From NCBI RefSeq assembly GCF_000306115.2, contig NZ_AKWX02000023.1, positions 310,001 through 374,000 of the forward strand: a stretch of DNA of 64,000 bases, in the 5' to 3' direction. The DNA is from Leptospira wolffii serovar Khorat str. Khorat-H2 (GTDB lineage: Bacteria; Spirochaetota; Leptospiria; Leptospirales; Leptospiraceae). The notes beneath the pieces are model-generated. The model did not search any database, was not told the DNA's origin, and saw only the letters and a list, made by a program, of their open reading frames with translations. Position 1 is the stretch's first letter. Each line of letters starts with the position of its first letter. The position numbers and the translations under genes are program-made. Positions 17,399-27,373 of this stretch are shown here, one piece after another.

Positions 17399-19252
17399 AT
17401 GATAGAGCTCAAGTTTGGACAGAGAAAGGTAGTTAACTTCCGCGGGGCGAGAAAGGTCGTCGGAGGATTAACCGAGAAGAATAAGATCGATATCCTTTTG
17501 TATATCAGCAAGGAATTCGCAAACGCTGATAGGGAAGAGGAACTGTACGATATCGTACTCAGTCTTTGTAAGGATATTTTCGAATGCGATAACACCACCT
17601 TGAGAATGTGGAAGGAAGGGACTCTGGTCCCGGTCAAGTTTCTCAAGGAGACGATTCCTCCCAGAAGGAATCTGAATCAGGACGAAGGATATTCCGGTTT
17701 TACTTATAAGACCAGAATGCCTCTCCTCATCCAGGATTTAAGTCACCATTCCGAATACATCGACGAGGGAGAGACAACCCGTGCGGTCATGTGCGTTCCC
17801 ATCATGTATAAGGAAGATTGCCTCGGGACCATCGCAGTGGAATGCGATACCGAATTTTTCTATAGAGAAGACGACCTGGAGATCCTCGAGGCGCTCGGAT
17901 CTCAGCTCGCACTCGCGATCACAAGCGTTCGTTTGATCCAAGGCTTGGTCCATGCGAACGAGAGAGAAGCCCAGATCCTGAAGCAATTGGAATGGGATAT
18001 GAGAATGGGGCGTAACGTTCAGAGTCAGATCGTCGAAACGAACATCGCTCCTTGGAACGGACTCCATTTCGGGACCTATTACGAGCCTATGACGGAAGTC
18101 TCCGGAGATTACTTCAACGTGGTTCGCCAAGGCAATTCCATCACCGCCATTATTGTGGACGTTTCCGGTCACGGTATCCCGGCGGCTCTGGTTACCATGT
18201 CCATACACTACCAATTCCAGCGTTGTACTTCCTTGGGTATGGGACTCTCCGAGACTATGGCGGAATTGGGAGAATCCGTTCGCCCGCAACTTCCGGATGG
18301 AACCTATTTCACCGCTTTCATTCTGAAAGTTTATAGCGATTACACCTATTCTTATGTGAACGCCGCTCACCAAAAGATGTTACATTATCATAATGGACAC
18401 GGCCGCATAGAAGAATTGGATACGCAGGGTGTTCCTCTCGGTATCTTCGAAGTCGAGAGAAGCAATTTTGAAGAGAAGCACGGTCGCATTCTTCCGGGGG
18501 ATATATTATTCCTGCCTACGGACGGAATTACGGAACAAAAGAACGACCTACGCCAAGAATTAGGAAACCAAAGATTCATAGAATGGATCCGCCAGGAAAA
18601 AGCGACCATCGAGGAACAAAGGGATAAAATCTACGTTTCGGATCTTGTGGGTTCTTTGATCGGTAGGTTCAAAAGATTCAAAGGAGATGTGCGTAACGGA
18701 GACGACGTTTCTCTTCTCGCTCTTCAATGCAATCCGGAACTTGGAAAGGCGAAGTCCATGCTATCCGTCGCCAAATCCGCGGCCAAGGCTAAGAAGGACC
18801 AACTCGCCTACGATAAGGCGTTGGAAGTATTCTCCATGGACGAATCCCTCAAGGACAGTCTGGTTCTTTTGGGTAAGATGTATTATCGAGATAGGAACTT
18901 CGAAAAGAGCGTACAGTTTCTGGAAAAATACATCAAGACCAGCGGTGAAGAATCGGAACATATCCATTATCTTCTCGGAAGAGCCTATTACGAGTTAGGA
19001 AACGTTCCCGAGGCCAAACGAGCTTTGAAGCGTTCTTTGGCAATCGATCACACTTACGCAAAATCCAGTTTGAGATTGGCGAGATGCTATCTCAAAGATA
19101 ACGAGACCCCGAAAGCGATCAAAGTTCTGCAGCAGGGGATCAAGAGCGCACCTACTAACGAGTACCTAAAAATCTCCCTCAAGAAATTGGAGGAACTCGT
19201 TAAGAGAAAATCTTCCGAGCTGGGCTCGGAACAGAGGAAAGAGGCGGTTTAG
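17399..19252 (+). CDS. GAF–PP2C phosphatase with C-terminal TPR repeats
   Basis: 617 aa. Start chosen at ATG 17399 (MIELKF) with AGAGG about 9 nt upstream. The N-terminal GAF domain covers about 30–185 (RAVMCVPIMYKEDCLGTIAVE). A linking helix leads to the SpoIIE/PP2C domain at about 205–440 with SGDYFNV, VDVSGHG, VNAAHQKM and LPTDGITE, followed by NGDDVSLLAL, all metal-binding positions kept. Residues about 455–605 form at least three TPR repeats (KALEVFSMDESLKDSLVLLGKM, VQFLEKYIK and LLGRAYYELGNVPEAKRAL regions), expected to bind a partner protein. The TPR tail is unusual for RsbU-type phosphatases and may dock the substrate. amt follows 58 nt later and may be co-transcribed. Confidence 0.9.
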   Translation: MIELKFGQRKVVNFRGARKVVGGLTEKNKIDILLYISKEFANADREEELYDIVLSLCKDIFECDNTTLRMWKEGTLVPVKFLKETIPPRRNLNQDEGYSGFTYKTRMPLLIQDLSHHSEYIDEGETTRAVMCVPIMYKEDCLGTIAVECDTEFFYREDDLEILEALGSQLALAITSVRLIQGLVHANEREAQILKQLEWDMRMGRNVQSQIVETNIAPWNGLHFGTYYEPMTEVSGDYFNVVRQGNSITAIIVDVSGHGIPAALVTMSIHYQFQRCTSLGMGLSETMAELGESVRPQLPDGTYFTAFILKVYSDYTYSYVNAAHQKMLHYHNGHGRIEELDTQGVPLGIFEVERSNFEEKHGRILPGDILFLPTDGITEQKNDLRQELGNQRFIEWIRQEKATIEEQRDKIYVSDLVGSLIGRFKRFKGDVRNGDDVSLLALQCNPELGKAKSMLSVAKSAAKAKKDQLAYDKALEVFSMDESLKDSLVLLGKMYYRDRNFEKSVQFLEKYIKTSGEESEHIHYLLGRAYYELGNVPEAKRALKRSLAIDHTYAKSSLRLARCYLKDNETPKAIKVLQQGIKSAPTNEYLKISLKKLEELVKRKSSELGSEQRKEAV

Positions 19253-19310
19253 TACCTACTAAGCGAAGTCAGGAATTGTGAATCAAATAGAAAGGAGACT
19301 TAGAATAAAT

Positions 19311-20666
19311 ATGCGCATACTAGCACTACTCATGCTCGCGTTTGCTTCGAGCACGATTTGGGGGGACGAAGCGGCCGCGCCGGTGACCGCGGAAGCCGCC
19401 CTGAGCGCCGTCGGCGTTCTTAGAGATGAAACGAATTGGTTATGGACCTGCATCGCAGGGTTCTTGGTCTTTTTCATGCAGGCGGGCTTCTCCCTTGTGG
19501 AAGCCGGATTTACCCGTGCTAAGAATACCGTAAACATTTTGATGAAGAACTTCATGGACTTCGCTCTCGGGTCCTTGGCGTATTGGCTGATCGGTTTCTC
19601 CATTCTTTTCGGACCGCAATTGATTTCCGGTTTCGGTTTCGGAGGCCCTTCTCTAGCGGATAGCTTTCTGTTAGTGGACGGAAAACCGGATGCGGGTAAG
19701 TTCACCTTCTTCATCTTTCAATTGGTGTTCGCGGGAACCGCAGCAACGATCGTATCCGGAGCCATGGCGGAAAGAACGAAGTTCGTCTCTTATATCGTCT
19801 TCTCCATCTTAATCACCGCGTTTGTGTATCCCGTTTTCGGGTCCTTAGCTTGGGCGAATCTTTTCGGCATCAATAAAGGATATCTGGAAGAATTAGGGTT
19901 TATCGATTTCGCAGGTTCAACCGTGGTTCACTCCGTAGGAGGATGGGCCGGTCTTGCCGGAGCGGTTGTTCTCGGGCCCCGTCTAGGAAAATACCAAGAC
20001 GGTAAGGTGGTTCCGATTCTCGGCCATAACATGACTATTGCCGCGCTCGGTGTATTCATTCTTTGGTTGGGATGGTTCGGATTCAACCCCGGATCCACTA
20101 CTTCCGTAGGCGGAGGAACCTTCGCTATTATCGCTGTGACCACTAACTTTGCAGCGGCAGCAGGTGCCGCGGCTGCGATGATTGCGACTTGGATTCTATT
20201 CAAGAAACCGGATATCGGTCTTACTCTGAACGGTGCTCTTGCGGGTCTGGTTGCGATTACAGCACCTTGTGCCAACGTTAGCATCTCTTCCGCGATCATC
20301 ATCGGTGCAATCGGTGGGGTTTTGGTAGTATTCAGCGTACTGTTCTTCGATAAGATCAAGGTGGACGATCCGGTCGGTGCGGTTTCCGTTCACGGAGTCT
20401 GCGGAGCTTGGGGAACCATTGCTGCGGGACTTTTTGCCGAGGAAGCTTTCGGCGGTGTGAACGGTCTCTTTTTCGGAGGCGGTATTAGCCAACTTTGGGT
20501 CCAATTGACCGGAGTCGGAATTGGTTTCGCTTGGGCTTTCGGCGCAAGTTTGATCATCTTCCTGGCTCTGAAATATACCATCGGTCTTAGAGTTTCCGAA
20601 GACGAAGAAATCCAAGGTTTGGATATTCTGGAGCACGGAAACGAAGCATATCCAATCTCCAAATAA
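19311..20666 (+). CDS. amt: ammonium transporter
   Basis: 451 aa from the ATG at 19311, chosen because AAGGAG lies at 19292–19297 and the next residues (MRILALLMLAFASSTIWG) form a signal peptide; a GTG at 19278 is less likely. Eleven transmembrane helices as in Amt/MEP/Rh proteins. Pore-lining twin histidines are in STVVHSVGGW and VSVHGVCGAWGT, and the AGFSLVEAGFTRAKN and AERTKFVSYIVF family motifs are present. Imports ammonium. No glnK gene follows in this window, which is unusual since amt and glnK are often paired. A good terminator follows. Confidence 0.95.
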   Translation: MRILALLMLAFASSTIWGDEAAAPVTAEAALSAVGVLRDETNWLWTCIAGFLVFFMQAGFSLVEAGFTRAKNTVNILMKNFMDFALGSLAYWLIGFSILFGPQLISGFGFGGPSLADSFLLVDGKPDAGKFTFFIFQLVFAGTAATIVSGAMAERTKFVSYIVFSILITAFVYPVFGSLAWANLFGINKGYLEELGFIDFAGSTVVHSVGGWAGLAGAVVLGPRLGKYQDGKVVPILGHNMTIAALGVFILWLGWFGFNPGSTTSVGGGTFAIIAVTTNFAAAAGAAAAMIATWILFKKPDIGLTLNGALAGLVAITAPCANVSISSAIIIGAIGGVLVVFSVLFFDKIKVDDPVGAVSVHGVCGAWGTIAAGLFAEEAFGGVNGLFFGGGISQLWVQLTGVGIGFAWAFGASLIIFLALKYTIGLRVSEDEEIQGLDILEHGNEAYPISK

Positions 20667-20674
20667 AGTCCTGG

Positions 20675-20710
20675 AAAACCTCCGTATTTGCCCTACGGGG
20701 GTTTTCTTTT
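20675..20710 (+). terminator. rho-independent terminator after amt
   Basis: AAAACCTCCGTA (20675–20686) pairs with TACGGGGGTTTT (20694–20705) around a 7-nt loop with one G·U pair, and a T-rich run follows. Located 9 nt after the amt stop. Confidence 0.85.
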
Positions 20711-20748
20711 ACCGTTGACGGAAACCCGGCTTCCCCTCGAATAGAGAG

Positions 20749-21423
20749 ATGCTTCCGGGTTTCTTTCGTCTTATTCCCAGATTCCTACTACTCTCCATAT
20801 TCTTCACTTTTATAGGTTGTTTCGAATACGAGGAGACCCTAAGTATAAATCCGAACCTGAGCGGGACCTTAGAGGTTACCTATGTGGTTCCCACAAAAAG
20901 GAAATCGGATGAGTCTCTGATCAAATTTCTTCCTACACGTAAGGAGGAGATCTTGAACCGTTTGAATAAGGGATTCTTTTACAAAAGTCTAACATTAAAA
21001 GATTACACTTTTCAGAAGTTGGAAAGTTCCGAAGCGGAACCCGGCGCATTTCGGGAAAAGGCCAAGGTTAGCTACAAATTGGAATTCACGGATATTTCCC
21101 AACTGGAGAGCATTCTCGTCGGGAACGTGCAGATCAAAAAAGAGAAGGCAAATACGATCTATATCAAACGCGAATTTCCTTCCATTACCAAATCTCCGGA
21201 ATCCTTGCTGATGGACGGAGAAAAGAAATTATTAAGCGAGACCCTACGACTCTTAAGAGGAAGCGCTATGCTCTTTAAGGTGAACTTTCCGATTACTTCC
21301 GTTTGCTATACGAACCGGGGAGAGCAAAGCCTGGGAAAATTGACGTATAGGCTGCCATTGGCGGATACGATCGAAAAGTCCGGGAACAAGTCCTGGGACT
21401 ATCGTATCACGATGATATTTTAG
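20749..21423 (+). CDS. hypothetical lipoprotein (224 aa)
   Basis: N-terminal signal MLPGFFRLIPRFLLLSIFFTFIGC gives a lipobox IGC at about residue 24, so the protein is probably lipidated. The mature part starts FEYEETLSINPNLSGTLEVTY, a pattern seen in a family of bacterial lipoproteins with beta-rich folds, and continues with strands and Lys-rich helices. I cannot name the family. It sits between the amt terminator and another unrelated lipoprotein gene, with no operon partner. Confidence 0.75.
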   Translation: MLPGFFRLIPRFLLLSIFFTFIGCFEYEETLSINPNLSGTLEVTYVVPTKRKSDESLIKFLPTRKEEILNRLNKGFFYKSLTLKDYTFQKLESSEAEPGAFREKAKVSYKLEFTDISQLESILVGNVQIKKEKANTIYIKREFPSITKSPESLLMDGEKKLLSETLRLLRGSAMLFKVNFPITSVCYTNRGEQSLGKLTYRLPLADTIEKSGNKSWDYRITMIF

Positions 21424-21600
21424 TGATTGGCTTTGGATCGGATGTAACCCGTTGACATTGTCTTCGGTAGGTTAGGAATTTTTGCGCCATAGTTTTGTTA
21501 TAGGGTGTGTCCGGTTTGCTTTAGTCTAAGTTGGACCCGTTTTGAGCTCTTAAAATGATCCTTTTTCTCGCCGATTCTTTCGGTCGAAGGCGGAAACTAT

Positions 21601-22596
21601 ATGAAATCTCAAGGTCGTTTTTTCGCGCTAATAGTTTCGATTTTTATCTACGGTCTCCTAATGGATTGTGCTTTGACACTGGTGACTTTATCCGAAATTC
21701 CTTCTGGTAGAGAAAAAAGAAAACGGATCGTGAAAAGACCGATAAGCTTGGCGGAAAAGGACGGGAAGTTCTTCATCCAATTCGATTATCGGAAGACGGA
21801 ATCGGATAGTTTTTTGCATTCGGAATATGTAGAAAAAGGCTGCGCGAAAGTTTTAGACCGTTCCACTGATGCTCCGATTAAGATTCCCATTCTTTTCGGC
21901 CGGGATTGCGATGCACTTAAGGCGAGTAATCGATTTCAAGAATTGGATGACACACAGGCAGTTTTAAGCATAGGCGATTCTCACGTATTCGATATTCCCG
22001 GCTTGAAGATTTCATATCATTGTGTTTGTAAAGATTTTCCTAAAGAGAAAAAGATTCGTTATATATTGTATACGAGCGCTCCTGAAATCACTCAGGTAGG
22101 CGATCATTTTCTGATCGTTTTCGAGGATGGATCCGCATTCGGGATTTCCAGGGATCTTTACCATAAATCCGTCGGATCCGTATCTAAAGCAGATTTGGAA
22201 AGTTATCTCAGTTCCCGGTTTTGCGATTATGTAAATTGCAATCTGTTCGATAAAATTCCGTATCGTGCTAGCGCTTATTATTATTCCCAAACAAACGCCA
22301 CCGAATCCTCATTTTTAGGCGTGGACGAGGGGATTCTTTCTATCTATTCCGAGGAAGATACGTTTCAGGATACTAAGAGTAAGAGTATATTTCGCTCCGC
22401 CTTTCTATTCAAGAGAAAGGATCTTCCATTCGAGAATCGATTTCTATCGGCAAAATTGGAAGCAAGCATCGAGGAATACAAAGGTAGAATGAAGCCCGAA
22501 AAGGTTTTACTCCTGCCTCTCACTCTCGTAGGCGATATACTTTCATTTCCCATTCAGTTAGTCTTCTTCTCAGTTTTCGTGTTCGGCGGCAAGTAA
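21601..22596 (+). CDS. hypothetical lipoprotein with YidQ/YceK-like C-terminal segment
   Basis: 331 aa. The signal peptide ends in LLMDC (about residue 23), a possible lipobox. The body contains several Cys (GRDCDAL, HCVCKDF, FCDYVNCNLF) that could form disulfides in the periplasm. The C-terminus KPEKVLLLPLTLVGDILSFPIQLV resembles the ending of small YidQ/YceK-type lipoproteins, where a similar hydrophobic proline-containing segment recurs; only this tail is recognisable. Gene is isolated, with 177 nt upstream containing a TTGACA-like −35 near 21452. Function unknown. Confidence 0.7.
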   Translation: MKSQGRFFALIVSIFIYGLLMDCALTLVTLSEIPSGREKRKRIVKRPISLAEKDGKFFIQFDYRKTESDSFLHSEYVEKGCAKVLDRSTDAPIKIPILFGRDCDALKASNRFQELDDTQAVLSIGDSHVFDIPGLKISYHCVCKDFPKEKKIRYILYTSAPEITQVGDHFLIVFEDGSAFGISRDLYHKSVGSVSKADLESYLSSRFCDYVNCNLFDKIPYRASAYYYSQTNATESSFLGVDEGILSIYSEEDTFQDTKSKSIFRSAFLFKRKDLPFENRFLSAKLEASIEEYKGRMKPEKVLLLPLTLVGDILSFPIQLVFFSVFVFGGK

Positions 22597-22806
22597 GGAA
22601 AAGAGCGAAATTCAGAAAGGGAGTTACCAAATGGCGTTTCTATTCGCTCATACTCCCGAAGTTTTTATTATTTCTTTTCTCGGATAAATGCCGTCGCAGA
22701 GAATTGGATCGAACGTTTATTGCAGGTAGCTAGCTATCATAAGTTCGATCTTTCCCATAAGCTTATCGCAGGGAATTTGGGGCCTGCCTTGTTTGGGATA
22801 GGCAGA

Positions 22807-23595
22807 TTACAGTATTCCCAACTCTTCGCAGTATTTTCCGAATAGCTCGAATCCGCGACGATCGGAGTCTGAAATTTCATAATGTAATTCTTCCGTGAGA
22901 TATTTTCTCACCAAATCGGAAGGAAGTCGAGTCTCCCTTTGGATGATCTCTTCTATATGCGCTTTTCCGTAAGCAAGGGATTCTTCGAAAAAACTATCCG
23001 GCAATTCCAGGGGTTTCTTGGAGGCCCATAACGCGAATATGAAGGATGTTCCCGTCGTTTCATACCACCATTCCGCCAGATCTTTCACTTCGTAGATTTC
23101 CGGGTCCCATTCCGCAAATAACGCGTTGTCGCCAAATAGCATATGAGAACCCCGGCCGATGGAAATTTCTTCCTTGATGATCTTAGGATCGGTAGGTGCA
23201 ACTTCCGGAAGGTGTCCGGAATCGTTATGCACCAATACCCGGACCAATGCCATACTGGTTCTAGATCCATTATCCGTTAGGATACGATAGGGGGGATAGG
23301 GTTCTTTTTTGTTTTTGAAGAATTTTATGGACCGAACTTGGCGGGAGGCGCATACGCCCACTTTCATGGATACGTTTAATACGTCCGCGTTTCTAAGGCA
23401 TTCTATGGAGGAGATCAATCCTACGTCGACCAAACCTCGTAAAAGATAGTCCTTAAGAAGAGAAGGGTTCTCGGGGACGACTTTAAATCGGGAGTCTTCC
23501 TCGAATCCCCAGGATAGCGGTCGAGCGTTCAGATGTTTAACGATTCCTATTCTCACTGAGGGTTTTTCCAAAAAAAAGCCGATTTTCCCTTCCAA
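22807..23595 (-). CDS. mqnA: chorismate dehydratase, menaquinone futalosine pathway
   Basis: 262 aa. MqnA converts chorismate to 3-enolpyruvyl-benzoate, the first step of the futalosine route to menaquinone. The typical opening [17 protein letters not shown] and [14 protein letters not shown], then [11 protein letters not shown] and the LFGDNALFA block, match MqnA/MqnD type substrate-binding-like enzymes; the N-terminal 'NARPL' form fits MqnA rather than MqnD. About ten extra residues precede the family start ([13 protein letters not shown]), so translation may begin a little later. Other mqn genes are not in the window. Divergent from the STAS–cheR pair. Confidence 0.88.
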   Translation of the reverse strand: MEGKIGFFLEKPSVRIGIVKHLNARPLSWGFEEDSRFKVVPENPSLLKDYLLRGLVDVGLISSIECLRNADVLNVSMKVGVCASRQVRSIKFFKNKKEPYPPYRILTDNGSRTSMALVRVLVHNDSGHLPEVAPTDPKIIKEEISIGRGSHMLFGDNALFAEWDPEIYEVKDLAEWWYETTGTSFIFALWASKKPLELPDSFFEESLAYGKAHIEEIIQRETRLPSDLVRKYLTEELHYEISDSDRRGFELFGKYCEELGIL

Positions 23596-23710
23596 TTACC
23601 AAAAACCCGATCCCTTCTCGCTAAGCCAGAAAAATTACTTTTTCCTTTCTTTTTCCCGGGAGTTTCCCGACTGTATTCCGAAGCGGGGACGAATTCGTCC
23701 AATATTGAGA

Positions 23711-23998
23711 ATGAGTCAGCCGGAACCGATTCTGATCCAGGTAAACTATGATATCCTTAACGGAGATCATGAGGATTTGCGCGCCTTTCTGAATTCTCAT
23801 TTGGAGGGAAATCCCTCGTCTGTGATTCTGGATCTAAGCGACATCCAAGTTCTCACTTCGGTGGCCTTGGGTTCTTTGGTCGCCTTTGCAAACAGACTTA
23901 AGGGCCAAGGTATTTCTCTGGAAACGATCAACGTCGGCGACAAGCTCTTGGAAATCATCAAACTGGTTGCGCTGGACCAGGCCTTAGGAATCCGCTAA
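23711..23998 (+). CDS. STAS-domain anti-anti-sigma-type protein
   Basis: 95 aa from the ATG at 23711. Whole length is one STAS domain: VILDLSDIQVLTSVALGSLVAFANRL holds the loop (LTSVALGS) in which a Ser is phosphorylated in SpoIIAA/RsbV proteins. These are typical substrates of PP2C phosphatases such as the two in this window. It is only 3 nt upstream of cheR, so the pair is an operon and the protein may feed into chemotaxis or a partner-switch. No cognate kinase gene adjoins. Confidence 0.85.
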   Translation: MSQPEPILIQVNYDILNGDHEDLRAFLNSHLEGNPSSVILDLSDIQVLTSVALGSLVAFANRLKGQGISLETINVGDKLLEIIKLVALDQALGIR

Positions 23999-24001
23999 TC
24001 G

Positions 24002-24877
<876 letters not shown>

Positions 24878-24914
24878 CTCGAACGATACTCGTCGGGTTG
24901 ACTAGGAGTTTTTG

Positions 24915-25277
24915 ATGAAATCTTATCGTATTTTACTCGCGATTCTTCTTGTCGTATCGCCTTTGTTCCTATTTTGCGGAAAGCCTAAGGCTCAACAGGA
25001 AATAGCGGATTGGGTGAAAGACGGGGCTCTCGTCGTGGACGTTCGTTCTCCGGAGGAATATGCCCAAGAACATTTTCCGGGTGCGGTGAATATTCCTATC
25101 GATAGCGTTTCTTCCCGTTTGGACGAGTTCGGCGGCAAAGATAGAAAAATAGTTCTGTATTGTCGGTCCGGAGGAAGGAGCGCCCGTGCTGCATCGATTC
25201 TTGAGAAAGAGGGATTTACCGGTGTAAAAGACGCCGGCGGAATCCGGAATCTTTTCGATTCGGCTTCCAAGAATTAA
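24915..25277 (+). CDS. rhodanese-domain lipoprotein
   Basis: 120 aa from the ATG at 24915, with AGGAG 6 nt upstream. The signal peptide ends in LFLFC (about residue 21), so it is probably an exported lipoprotein. The rest is a single rhodanese domain with VVDVRSPEEY, HFPGAVNIPID and the active-site loop YCRSGGRSA, in which the catalytic Cys is present. Periplasmic rhodaneses transfer sulfur or may act in redox defence; the acceptor is unknown. Confidence 0.85.
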   Translation: MKSYRILLAILLVVSPLFLFCGKPKAQQEIADWVKDGALVVDVRSPEEYAQEHFPGAVNIPIDSVSSRLDEFGGKDRKIVLYCRSGGRSARAASILEKEGFTGVKDAGGIRNLFDSASKN

Positions 25278-25300
25278 ATTTATTTAATATAATGTGCCGA

Positions 25301-25323
25301 GGGCGGTTTGTCCGAACCTGCCC
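25301..25323. terminator. imperfect hairpin between convergent genes
   Basis: GGGC-GGTT pairs with AACC-(T)-GCCC around a 6-nt loop, with one bulge. It sits between the rhodanese and chemoreceptor stops and could serve both. No clear T-run. Confidence 0.35.
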
Positions 25324-25335
25324 CTGACGATTTCT

Positions 25336-27327
25336 TTATAGTTTGAATTTTTCCGCGATACTTCTCAATATCTCGGCCGTGTTGGACAGGTTCCTTGCGG
25401 ACGCGGACATTTCTTCCGCTCCGGAGGCGGTATTAATCGTGTGCTCGTTGATCTGAGTGATGACCTGGGAGATTTCGCTCACCGCCTTCTTCTGCTCGTC
25501 CGTGGCCAATTTCACGGATTCGGCTTCCGAGCCCACTCTAGTGGCGTTTTCCGTTACGATCCGGTTGATATCGGTTTGGGAACCCGTGATAGCGTATAGC
25601 CTATCCATTGCCTCGGATACGTTATCCACGTTTCGGATGATCGCGTGAATGATCTCCGTAGAGGATTGGATTCCCTTGGCACCGCTATCCAATTCTCCCG
25701 TATTCTTGGAGATCATTGCAGAGATGGACTTGATGGAGGATGCGGTTTTTTCCGATAGTTTGGAAATCTCTTCGGCTACAACCGCGAATCCTTTCCCCGC
25801 TTCTCCCGCGCGTGCCGCTTCTATCGCCGCATTTAAGGCGAGTAATTGCGTTTGATCAGAGATGTCGTTGATGATACCGATGATCGCAGTCATCTCTCCC
25901 GAGGATTTCAGAATATTGGAAATCATCGCGTTCATTCCGGAAAGAGATTCTTCCCCTTTTTTGGCCTGCTGGGAAATGGATTTGGCCATATTCAGGGTGT
26001 TCTGTATCTCTTCTCCGATCTGCTTTACGCTTAAGGATAATTCGGATATTCTTCCTTGGAATTCGGAGATATTTCTATACTGGTTGTCCGTGGATCCGGA
26101 TATATTATCCATTCCGGCGGCCATCTCTTCTATGGTGGCGGACATCTGCTCGGTGGATGCCGCCGTGGATTGCGCGCCGTTTGAGAAATTCTCGGAACTG
26201 CCGGACAATTCTTCGGAAGAGGACGCCAATTCGTAGGCGATCCTTTGGATTTCGCTAACGGAAGCTCTAAGACTTTCCAAAAAGGAATTTGTGTCCTTAC
26301 TCAGATCGCCTATCTCGTCTTCATGGTAAATCTTCAGGTCCGCTCTCAGATCCCCGGAAGACATGGAGCGGAAGATCTCCCTTGCTTCTTGTAGCGGATG
26401 GAGTCTTACATCGATCAATTTATAGATTGCGAATACTGAAATTAGAAGGAAGACGAGACCTATTATTAAGATTCTATAAAGCATTTGATGCACTATCTCG
26501 GCCAATTCGTCCTTTGAGGCGATCGCGGAGACTTTCAGATCATACTCGTCGATATTGTAGATGGTGGCGATCTTGTCCTTTTTGAAGAAATACTCCATGT
26601 GTTCCTCGGTCTTGAGGTTCATGAGCTCCTTTCCCCATTCGAATTTGGTAAGATCCAATTTTAAGATCAGGGATTTATCAGGGTGACCCACCACTACTCC
26701 GTTGGAGTCCACTACGGCGATATAACCGTCGTGTCCTATCGTTATTCCGGAAACGATCTGTTCCGTTAGCGAGTTCAACGAAATGGATACTCCCAGGATA
26801 GCGATGACGGCGGTTCCTTGTTTAATAGGAATTGTAAGTAGAGTCACCGGCTCTCCGGTTACGGGGGAGGCCCCGACTTTACTCTTGAAATTCTTTCCTT
26901 CTAGAGCCGCTTTGATATTGTCATCGAAACCTGTCCCTCCCCAGCGGAAGTTATTCGCTTTTCCGGTGGCGTCCGCGAAGATCAAAGGGTTCGATTCGGG
27001 AGTGGAAAGAAACACGTTTTCGTAGACTCCGATCGATTTTACCAAACCAGCCAGAAGAGGATTGAGTATTTCCTTATTTCTTGTGATCGAAGCCTGCACA
27101 ACCTGGGGATTTTCCGCGGTATGCGTGGCGATCGCGAATTGGTTATCGAAGAAATACTTAACGTATTTTCCTCCGATCCGCGAGATCTTCTTCATTTCGT
27201 CTATATATGCGTCTTCCACGTATCTCTTGGCGGTGAAATACGCGAATGTGGTGATTCCTATGGTCAGAATTGCTATGGTCGCGCTGATGACCGCTAATAA
27301 GACGAGTTTCAAACTGTTTCTTTGCAT
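25336..27327 (-). CDS. methyl-accepting chemotaxis protein (Cache sensor)
   Basis: 663 aa. First transmembrane helix at about 8–30, periplasmic dCache-type sensor about 35–275, second helix about 282–302, HAMP about 303–355, then a long signalling coiled coil. The hairpin tip [19 protein letters not shown] and [21 protein letters not shown] is intact, so it can contact CheW/CheA. No CheR-tethering NWxxF pentapeptide is seen at the C-terminus (ends AEKFKL). A close paralog lies 46 nt upstream in the same direction. Ligand unknown; Cache sensors usually bind small organic acids or amino acids. Confidence 0.93.
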   Translation of the reverse strand: MQRNSLKLVLLAVISATIAILTIGITTFAYFTAKRYVEDAYIDEMKKISRIGGKYVKYFFDNQFAIATHTAENPQVVQASITRNKEILNPLLAGLVKSIGVYENVFLSTPESNPLIFADATGKANNFRWGGTGFDDNIKAALEGKNFKSKVGASPVTGEPVTLLTIPIKQGTAVIAILGVSISLNSLTEQIVSGITIGHDGYIAVVDSNGVVVGHPDKSLILKLDLTKFEWGKELMNLKTEEHMEYFFKKDKIATIYNIDEYDLKVSAIASKDELAEIVHQMLYRILIIGLVFLLISVFAIYKLIDVRLHPLQEAREIFRSMSSGDLRADLKIYHEDEIGDLSKDTNSFLESLRASVSEIQRIAYELASSSEELSGSSENFSNGAQSTAASTEQMSATIEEMAAGMDNISGSTDNQYRNISEFQGRISELSLSVKQIGEEIQNTLNMAKSISQQAKKGEESLSGMNAMISNILKSSGEMTAIIGIINDISDQTQLLALNAAIEAARAGEAGKGFAVVAEEISKLSEKTASSIKSISAMISKNTGELDSGAKGIQSSTEIIHAIIRNVDNVSEAMDRLYAITGSQTDINRIVTENATRVGSEAESVKLATDEQKKAVSEISQVITQINEHTINTASGAEEMSASARNLSNTAEILRSIAEKFKL

Positions 27328-27373
27328 ATATTCCTTTTTAAAACGAGATTCGCCGCTTATGATGGATGGCGAT

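Noticed and set aside
22632..22688. 18-codon frame in the gap before mqnA
   Set aside because: It has a GGGAG upstream but is too short, with nothing to tell it from chance.
22728..22736. Palindromic TAGCTAGCTA in the same gap
   Set aside because: Too short, with no partner copies or gene context to support a site.
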